Below are positions 57,096 to 64,000 of a DNA stretch of 64,000 bases, piece by piece. Below the pieces are notes generated by a model that saw nothing but the letters and a program-made list of their open reading frames with translations, ran no database searches and had not been told where the DNA came from. The position numbers were made by a program, and so were the translations under genes. Origin of the DNA: Augochlora pura (Eukaryota; Arthropoda; Insecta; Hymenoptera; Halictidae). Position 1 is the stretch's first letter. Each line of letters opens with the position of its first letter. The DNA lies in NCBI RefSeq assembly GCF_028453695.1, contig NC_135772.1:9486001-9550000 (forward strand), given 5' to 3'.

Positions 57096-58716
57096 CAGTG
57101 GGTGAAAAAAAGTATTGGCAGAACCAGTTTTCCTTGAATATCTTTAAACTATAAAGTAATCTACTAACGTTAACTATGTTTATTGGTGTCTTTTGACGCA
57201 CATAAATAGTATGTTTACTGAGAAGTCTCAGTTATTTGTTATAAGGAAATAAAGTCAAGGAAACGGAAAATCCAGAGTCAAAAAAGTGTTGGCACACGTA
57301 CGATTTTGCTAGAAGAGCAAGTGTTACTCGCTTTCGTACGCGACAATTTCAGATTCAAGAACGCAAGCATAAACAGAATTTGCTGTTGCGAATCTCTTAC
57401 CTCATTTGACACAATCAGTACGTGTTTACGCTCCGAACAAAAATCATGTCTACGAAGAAGAGCGTGCGAAATGAAATTATTTCATTACACGAAAGTGGTA
57501 AAAGTTACAGAAAAATCGGCAATTCGTTAAATTTAAGTTTGTCAACAGTGAAAAATGTAGTAAAGAAATGTAAGGAAACATGTAGCGTTGAGAACAAATC
57601 GAGATCAGGTCGCCGGAAAGTACTTACCACTAGAGAACGAAGAGGTATCATCAAAGAAGCAATAAAAAATCCTTTTGTAAGTGCCGAAAGTTTAGCTGTT
57701 GGCATCGCAACATATTCGGGAAAAGAAGTGAATGCCCAAATAGTTCGAAATGTTTTACAGTCTGAGAAAATTTATGGTAGAGGAGCGAGAAAAAACCGTT
57801 CATTAATGAGAAGAATAGGGAGAAACGGCTCGGGTTTGCAAAAATATATGTAAGTAAGACAATGGAATTTTGGAAGAACGCTATTTTCTCAGATGAGAGC
57901 AAGTTCAATCTTTTCGGCTCTGATGGAAAAAGATTTGTATGGAGGAAACCGAACAGCGAATTAAATCAAAAGAATATTATTCCTACAGTAAAACACGGCG
58001 GTGGTCATGCCATGGTATGGGGCTGTATGTCATATGATGGAGTAGGAAATTCGGCTTTTATTGACGATACAATGAATGCAAGCGCCTATATCGACGTGTT
58101 GCGAAATAATTTGTTAACGAGTGCAATAAAAATGGGCATAAACGAATCGTTTCGATTCCAACAAGACAACGACCCGAAGCACACGCCATGGAAAACAAGG
58201 GAATGGTTATTGTACCAAAACAATTCCCTACATCGCCTCAATCGCCGGATATTAACCCGATAGAAAATCTTTGGCATATTTTAGATTTCAAAGTACGAAA
58301 AGTAAAATTAAAAATAAAAATGATCTAAAAGCGACGCTTTTCGAAGAGTGGTCTAACATTTCATCGGAAATTACGCAGAAACTTATCGAATCGATATCTA
58401 ATCGATTAAAAGCCGTAATTATGCCTAAAGGCATGCACACCAAACATTAAATAAGTTTAATTGTACACTTCTACAATTGCGCAACACTTACTCTTGTAGT
58501 AAAATCGTACGTGTGCCAATACTTTTTTGACTCTGGATTTTTCGTTTTCTTGACTTTATTTCCTTATAACAAGTAACTGAGACTTCTCAGTAAACATACT
58601 ATTTATGTGCGTTAAAAGACACTAATAAACTAGACATAGTTAATGTTAATAGACTACTTTATAGTTCAAAGATATTCAAAGAAAACTGGTTCTGCCAATA
58701 CTTTTTTGACCCACTG
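57096..58716 (+). mobile_element. Tc1-like transposon with IR/DR ends (1621 bp), intronic
   Basis: The ends CAGTGGGTGAAAAAAAGTAT and ATACTTTTTTGACCCACTG are flanked by TA (57094-57095 and 58717-58718). The inverted repeats run about 214 bp (57096-57309 and 58502-58716). Inside each, the terminal motif recurs (AAAAAAGTGTTGGCA at 57280-57294; TGCCAATACTTTTTTGAC near 58513), an IR/DR arrangement. It is unrelated in end sequence to the 7099 element. It is inserted in an intron in the same orientation as the host gene. Confidence 0.94.
57446..58450 (+). pseudogene. Tc1-like transposase, broken (DD34E type)
   Basis: The ATG at 57446 gives MSTKKSVRNEIISLHESGKS, then the paired-like helix-turn-helix (YRKIGNSLNLSLSTVKNVVK). 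A frameshift near 57790, in an A run, leads to FWKNAIFSDESKFNLFGSDG (first Asp), GGGHAMVWGCMSY and FQQDNDPKHTPW (second Asp). A second frameshift near 58215 leads to SPQSPDINPIENLWHIL (Glu). A third lies near 58318. The gene ends ...KAVIMPKGMHTKH at the TAA at 58448-58450. There are no nonsense codons apart from the frame changes, so decay looks milder than in the 7099 copy. Confidence 0.92.
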
Positions 58717-58954
58717 TATGTTATTTATAGGAGGGGAGGGATATAGTAGACCCATGAATGGTCTCACGTTAAGTGACGAATATCGACTCCATACATCCCC
58801 TCATTAACAGAGTCATTTAATTAATGAAGCTGACACCCGAAGAATAAAATTGACCATAGAAGTAATATTAGTTTCTACAATTTTGTATTTTAAAGATATT
58901 AATGCCGTTCAGTTTGTTCGATGTATTACGATAAAAATTAATTTCTAGAGTTAG
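58717..58954 (+). other. intron spacer
   Basis: AT-rich spacer between the Tc1 and an F2 element. Nothing recognised. Confidence 0.5.
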
Positions 58955-59207
58955 TTAACCCCTTGCACTATTATAACGAGTCAGACTCGTGATACATATT
59001 CCATGCAAGATTTAATAAATATTAATATTATTAATTTCTTCTACATCCAAATAAAAATAAATTCTTCCGTTATCAAAGCTTAGAAAGAAAACCACATAAA
59101 GACAATAAAAGGAACAAAAATTGTCTGGTCCTTTCATTAAAAATATTAAGGATAAATAAGTACCGATCAACGCAGCGTGAAAAAAGAATCGTAGTGCAAG
59201 GGATTAA
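58955..59207 (+). mobile_element. TTAA element, family F2 (253 bp), intronic
   Basis: TTAA at 58955-58958 and 59204-59207, ends TTAACCCCTTGCACTATTA and CGTAGTGCAAGGGATTAA. It has the near-palindrome ACGAGTCAGACTCGTGA close to the left end. Collinear with 8877-9122. Non-coding. Confidence 0.88.
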
Positions 59208-60153
59208 AAATTAGTGTCATACGTACGTGACTGACACGACATTCGACGTATCAAAAGCAAAAGCGATAGCTAAAGAGAAAAGTTGAAATGTTGTTGATAG
59301 CGTGAGAGCGGAAATTATTACTCGAGAACTAACCAATGCTATGCGAACATTGTGAGAGTAGGATAACGCTGACGATTGCAGTTGCTGACTTACCGAGCGC
59401 ACTGTTGAAAAGCGTGGCTGATTACGTAACTAGAATTAAGAGAATTATTCCACGATGAAAGTTTTCGCTCAGCGTTTGAATGAAAAAGAGGGGCGGGGAG
59501 GGGGGGGGGGGGGGAAACTCGCGGATGGCAGGAGGTAGAAAATTATAGTATTTGTCTGGAAAGGATGCTTGAAATTTAGACTTGTGGTATCCCGAGGAGA
59601 GTCTGAGATCGGATAGAGTAATTTTCAGAAAGAATGCATAAGGAGGAAACTTGATTTGTTCAGATATCGAACGAAGTTGGACAAACGAATACCATTGTGT
59701 TCTATTCTTACAATTGTTTACTTTACGTATTACGAGATTAAAGATTAATTTCGTTTCTGTTAGTCAAAATTAAGCCGCAGGGGAACGCAGCAGGAAGAAT
59801 AAACTCATCATGAATTATTTGAAGATAATTTTCGATATCGAAACTTGGTATTACAGCCATTTTTCAACCGTCTCTACAATTGTTTGAATAAAAATTTGAA
59901 ATACGTTCTTAAACCTGAGACACGTTTAATGAGAAACATTAAAAATTTACTGTCTTTATTAACTTGTCTTTCATACCGTAGTAACGCCAATAAGTTTGTG
60001 CTGAGATTCATTATTTATAAGCATTATGTTCAGGTATAATTAATTTGTGTAATGTCTTGTTTGATAAATATGATATTAATTATGTCGGAGAACAAACCAT
60101 AGCCACAGCAATTTATCACACCATAGTAATCGGCTCTCCACTGTCCTACATTC
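59208..60153 (+). other. intron, further part, with a poly-G tract
   Basis: No coding sequence recognised. The G-rich tract at 59490-59514 is listed separately. The minus-strand frame at 59217-59402 is not convincing. Confidence 0.5.
59490..59514 (+). repeat. poly-G tract with G-quadruplex potential
   Basis: GGGGCGGGGA followed by 15 G. On the + (transcribed, sense) strand it meets the simple pattern for G-quadruplex formation. It may also be a sequencing weak point. Confidence 0.85.
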
Positions 60154-60256
60154 TTAAACAGTTAGCTGTTTTCGACGAGTACACAGCCGTTTTTAAAAAA
60201 GAGGCAAGATTTCGTATTACGACGAGTATATTCGTCCAAAAAGGATAACTGGTTAA
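60154..60256. mobile_element. short degraded TTAA element, family F3 (103 bp), intronic
   Basis: TTAA at 60154-60157 and 60253-60256. The right end ATAACTGGTTAA and left end TTAAACAGTTAGCTG are decayed F3 ends. GACGAGTATATTCGTC near 60220-60235 is the family palindrome with one change. Non-coding. Confidence 0.65.
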
Positions 60257-60412
60257 AGAGGAAGGCGTGCTAATCAACGCAGTTATGAAAGAAATTGTGA
60301 GTCGCAAGATCGTTGCGTCTTAGAGATCGTCGATCTCTAAGCCAAAATTGCATCTGCCCCGTGACGCGTCGATCGAACCGTATAAAACGAAAGAACGGAT
60401 CTTTTTGAACAG

Positions 60413-60781
60413 GTGGCCTGCACCAGAACGCGTTCTCGCCGCAACTGTCGCTGGTCACCGGGAGCACGCCGACCCTAACGATCAACAGTTTCTCGTCGCC
60501 GAATTCGACGGGGAACATGGTGCCGACGACGGGTGTGGTTCTCCAGGAGTATCAGTCGCCGACAGGTTCGACTACCGGATGCTCGGTCACCGTGAACGGC
60601 ACCTCGTGCCCGACGAGCTCGACGACGAGCACCATGGTGATGCAGGGGCCGGAGCAGACCACCGGCAACCAGGTCGTCCAGGCTATCGGCAAGAAACGAG
60701 AGGCTTTCCTGCCCAGTCAAGGTCAGCCGGTGAAACTGGAGAACAAATCGACTAGGCAGCCCTGCGTTTGCAGGAACAGTG
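60413..60781 (+). CDS. internal exon of a transcription-factor-like gene (possibly MTF-1)
   Basis: 369 bp between acceptor TTTTTGAACAG and donor GTACGTA, phase 1 on both sides, open throughout and GC-rich. It continues the frame of 56078-56353: GLHQNAFSPQLSLVTGSTPT, then Ser/Thr/Gly-rich sequence (NSFSSPNSTGNMVPTTGVVL), a Thr/Ser run (CPTSSTTSTMVMQGPEQTTG), then NQVVQAIGKKREAFLPSQGQ, and it ends STRQPCVCRNS. Ser/Thr-rich then basic then Cys-containing order, with CxCRxS, recalls the C-terminal cysteine cluster of MTF-1, a zinc/cadmium-responsive nuclear activator. The recall is from memory and short. Other nuclear factors are possible, so no symbol is given. The last base G would join the next exon, which lies beyond the window. 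The upstream ATG at 60517 is internal, not a start. Confidence 0.85.
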
Positions 60782-61825
60782 GTACGTATAGAAGGCGACC
60801 GTCTTCTTCGCGCGGTTCTTTTATTTTACTCGCCTGTTCCCATCTTCCAAAGCCGACGCGCGACTGTGACGTGCTTTTTAACGATCCGACCCGAGGTTTA
60901 CGATCGGACCCCGAATTTCATCCGAACGAGCCGCTTAGAGGCGACGCTCTTAAAATAAGAGAACGAGATCGGACGTGTACCGGCTTTGGCGTTTCCAGTT
61001 CGCGATCTTCTCCCGGGTAATCGATCCTGCCCAAAGGGTCAGGCTCGACTTTTAACGTTTGCTACGCGTGATGTTCGGTCACTCTCGCAATCGGGTTTTA
61101 CATCTGGGAAAATTAATACGATTTCCCTCGAAGCTTGCCTGTATCCGTCATCAGCGTATCCAAACATAGTTGAGAGAACGCGTTTTCAGTTTAGAAAAAA
61201 TTGCATCAGTTCTGTTATCTTGTCTTCACTGGGAAACAGATGGAAATTCCATACTATTCGTTTTTCTTTGAAAAAACGATAGAACTGTGCTCGAAATTTC
61301 CGTAAAGCTACCAGAAATCTTGTGATTGTTTCAAAGCAATGAAAAGATAACGCAAGAGTAGCGGTTTAGGATTAATAAAGGAAACCGTAGAACGTTATTG
61401 CATTCGTAGACACAATGTCTATTCAGAAGAAGCGATATTTTTTACGTTCAGTCTATATTTGACAAAAGGAAGACGCTATTTGAAAATATGAAAATAGGAT
61501 TAATTTATTTGAAATCGATAGATTTAGCTTGTATTACTATTATTTCAACATGTGTACAAAGTGAAGTCAAATTTTATAAATATATTTTTTGACGTATTAG
61601 CAAGAAATCGCGCAAGAAGGGAACCGACATCTTCATTGTCATTTGTCAATCAGTGCTCGTAACGAACGACTGTAGACTATGATATTTCTTTAAATGTATA
61701 TAAATTGATTACAAAAGTCTACTAGAGCTTCCAAATTCCAATGACGAAACAAAGATCATTGTTGAAAATAACAATGAAACGTTTCAATTTGATATATTTA
61801 AACATCATTCTTTGACAGATTTGTA
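60782..61825 (+). other. intron after the second exon
   Basis: Starts with donor GTACGTATAG. The frames at 60986-61282 (+) and the read-through to 61020 are intronic and have no domain. Nothing else recognised. Confidence 0.6.
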
Positions 61826-62349
61826 TTAAGTTGGTGCATATGAAATGTAGGAATTTTAAGTGTATATCTAACATTGCATATCTTTTTCCAAAAGCTGTTT
61901 ATTTAATTAAAATATGCTCCATTTGCTTCGATATACTTTAGAAATTCACAATATACTTAAAGAAATTCTGATCTTTAAAATCGATAAACTCTGATATGAA
62001 ATTATTCAGACTGCCCTTATTTTCATACTGTTTAGCCCTGTTCTCAATGTTTAAACAAGTGAAAGTCGATTGGCGAAAGATGCGACGAATAAACTGGATG
62101 CTGCAAAATTGAATCTTTCAATTAATTTCTTTTCGCAATTATTTTGTACGGCGTATGCGACCGAGACGAGATTCAAAATAAATAACAAAATGGAACGCTT
62201 TTGACAAAATCTTCTCCGTTGAAATGTGACTCTGGCGATAGACGATACGACTATAAACGAGATTATGCCGAAAACAAAAAGCATAACGAAAGCAGAGAGA
62301 CAACGTTCACGTGCAAAGGAAATCCGACATTTCATATGCACCAACTTAA
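61826..62349 (+). mobile_element. internally deleted mariner element (524 bp)
   Basis: The ends TTAAGTTGGTGCATATGAAA and TTTCATATGCACCAACTTAA are perfect 20-bp inverted repeats, flanked by TA (61824-61825 and 62350-62351). The inside shares GCAATTATTTTGTACGGCGTATG with 28775-29370, where the equivalent codes for the transposase flank. No transposase block remains. Confidence 0.88.
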
Positions 62350-62853
62350 TATTATAACGAGTCAGACCCGTGATAAAGATTTTACGCATAATCGACTGAA
62401 TAAACGTTGTTCGTTTCTTCGAAATCGAAACGGATGTTTCCGTGGTCAAGATCTAGGAATTAAAGCAAAGGGAAGACGTAAAAGAGAAACAATCGTCTCG
62501 TTCTGACAGAGAAATTATTAATCCTTTGTAATATCACATCCTAAAATAATTGTTACATTATCAAATTTGTTTATACAATATTTAAAGAATTGTTGAAAAT
62601 GTAACTGTTACATAAATCACAAAAGTGGATATTATATGCATAGAACACACTGTTAGTCATATAAAATGAAAATACGACAGAAAAACTGTTTTGGACCTAG
62701 AGTTAAAATGGTTTCAATTGGAAGTCGTAATGAAAACGGTTAATCACTTATAATAACGTGTCAAATTCGTTACGTGAGCTCTTAAGTCTAGATGCTACGT
62801 ACCTCTTTTAAATCGAAATAAGATTCTACCTTTCAAAGATCAATAATTAAAGC
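62350..62853 (+). other. intron sequence with probable F2 fragment
   Basis: ATAACGAGTCAGACCCGTGAT at 62354-62374 matches the subterminal part of F2 elements directly after the mariner end, suggesting the mariner interrupted an F2 copy. A second F2-like end (GGTTAATCACTTATAATAACG) lies at about 62738-62758. Otherwise AT-rich and featureless. Confidence 0.45.
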
Positions 62854-63950
62854 TTAACCCTTTTAGCACCGAGCGAAAGGAGCGTACCTAAGCGAAGAAT
62901 ACCGGGCCGAATCGACGAACTTGCAGAGGGTTGAAAAAATGCTCGTAAAAACCAAAGTAGGAGTGATATTTACAAAATTTAAATAGCAGCATATTGCGAA
63001 ATAAATGGAGAATAAAACGATGCCAATTGTGTTTCAATATTTGTTGAAAATCATAAGAATAACATAAATATAAGACATCATGAAAATCGTACAAAGTGAT
63101 TTCTCTTTTTCATACCGTAATTGCACATAAAAAAACATCGTTTGGTCACGGCTTAATACATATCATGTAGTATGATGTATAGACATCGCATTTTGCAATA
63201 ATTTGCAATGGAATAGCTGGTATCAGAGAAACCATGCCGTGTCGACGGATATCCAAGGGATATCCCGTGTCCCGTTTCTATTAGGTTGGCAAGAAATTAA
63301 AGTCGGTTTTCGAACTTTCGAACTTTGACGCATGCTTTGGGATAACAATTCATTTTTTTCTATTTACTTTCCAATGTCATCTTACAGTGCAGATGTCGTG
63401 CTGCATGCTGATAGGTATGCTTTTGTTTGCACTGTTAATTTGTGCTCACTTGAAGTTATTCACTTCGAAATGGATACCAAGCAAGTTCGTGTAACATTCG
63501 TCCGAAGAATTTATCAATTCCAGAACAACAGAATTTTACGCTACCGGAATTAACAAACTGTCAATTTATTGGCAAAAATGTGTAGATTGTAATGGATCTT
63601 ATTTTAATTAAAAAAACTTATTCCGATTTCTCATGTGTCGATTTAAAGATATAGTTTGGAAACCGACATTATTTTCTTACCAACTTAATACCTCATCACT
63701 CTAACGTATACAGACCCTCGGCACTAATCAGCATAAGATATAACAAAAAGTTAACTCAAATAAACATTTTGTCACTTGTGTCGCATCGAATTTGAACGAT
63801 TTTAACATTTTATAAAGTTATTTTGAAACGCAGATCTCTTGTGACGAATATAATAAGGTATCAACGGAGGCGCAACGATATATCGTCGTTGGTATTTTTG
63901 GCAAGTGCACCAAACGACCATATATCGTCGTTCGATGCTAAGAGGGTTAA
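62854..63950 (+). mobile_element. TTAA element, family F6, composite with mariner derivative (1097 bp)
   Basis: TTAA at 62854-62857 and 63947-63950, ends TTAACCCTTTTAGCACCGAG and CGATGCTAAGAGGGTTAA. It is the inverted equivalent of 36573-37672 along its full length, including the nested mariner derivative and subterminal ATATATCGTCGTT motifs (63872-63935). No transposase. Confidence 0.92.
63281..63688 (+). mobile_element. mariner derivative (408 bp) inside F6
   Basis: The ends TTAGGTTGGCAAGAAATTAA and TTATTTTCTTACCAACTTAA are flanked by TA (63279-63280 and 63689-63690). Same length, same host position and same relative orientation as 36836-37243. Confidence 0.9.
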
Positions 63951-64000
63951 AGTAAAGATCAGCATTCACAAAATATAAATTGTCTGTCTCGTCTGAAAAT

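Noticed and set aside
60475..60720. 81-codon minus-strand frame opposite the second exon
   Set aside because: Shadow of the GC-rich exon on the + strand, which has splice sites and phase support.

Overview
The window reads as nuclear DNA of a hymenopteran insect (ant or bee). The background is AT-rich with scattered GC/CpG-rich segments. It is densely seeded with short DNA transposons: mariner (DD34D), Tc1-like (DD34E) and many short elements bounded by TTAA and inverted repeats. There are no operons, ribosome binding sites or bacterial genes. The species assignment is inferred from the mobile-element content and general composition. Three runs of exactly 100 N (11119-11218, 16875-16974, 52831-52930) are assembly gaps.

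Only one host gene can be supported. Two exons on the + strand (56078-56353 and 60413-60781) have good splice sites, matching phase (phase 1 throughout) and strongly protein-like, low-complexity Ser/Thr/Pro/Gln/His sequence. They look like the activation-domain part of a transcription factor. The second exon ends in a Gln-Pro-Cys-Val-Cys-Arg-Asn-Ser segment. As I recall it, this resembles the cysteine cluster of metal-responsive transcription factor MTF-1, but the identity is tentative. The gene enters from the left, possibly through a very long intron covering much of the window, and leaves to the right. Its 4.06-kb internal intron holds a 1.6-kb Tc1 element and two TTAA elements.

The rest is mobile DNA and sequence I cannot assign. 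Mariner-type elements: 1049-1642, 24497-25776, 28775-29370, 33392-33542, 36836-37243, 40455-40859, 42620-43906, 53989-55271, 61826-62349 and 63281-63688. Tc1 elements: 7099-8770 and 57096-58716, plus end fragments at 28408-28469 and 44950-45187. Both complete Tc1 copies have inverted repeats longer than 200 bp with an internal direct repeat at each end (IR/DR layout). A degenerate element with an unusual transposase-like protein lies at 11219-12354, and a short relative at 3701-4112. A 5'-truncated non-LTR retrotransposon (minus strand) runs into the gap at 52831. All transposase genes seen are broken. The least damaged is the mariner at 24497, with one evident frameshift and all three catalytic Asp in place.

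At least nine families of TTAA-flanked non-autonomous elements (piggyBac-like ends) are present, several in two to six copies. They are called F1-F9 below. Nesting is frequent: an F3 element inside F4, F5 inside a 100-bp TA element, a full mariner inside F5, and an F6 element carrying a 408-bp mariner derivative that occurs as the same composite unit twice, about 26 kb apart. No piggyBac transposase was found here, so the source that mobilised these families is elsewhere in the genome or lost.
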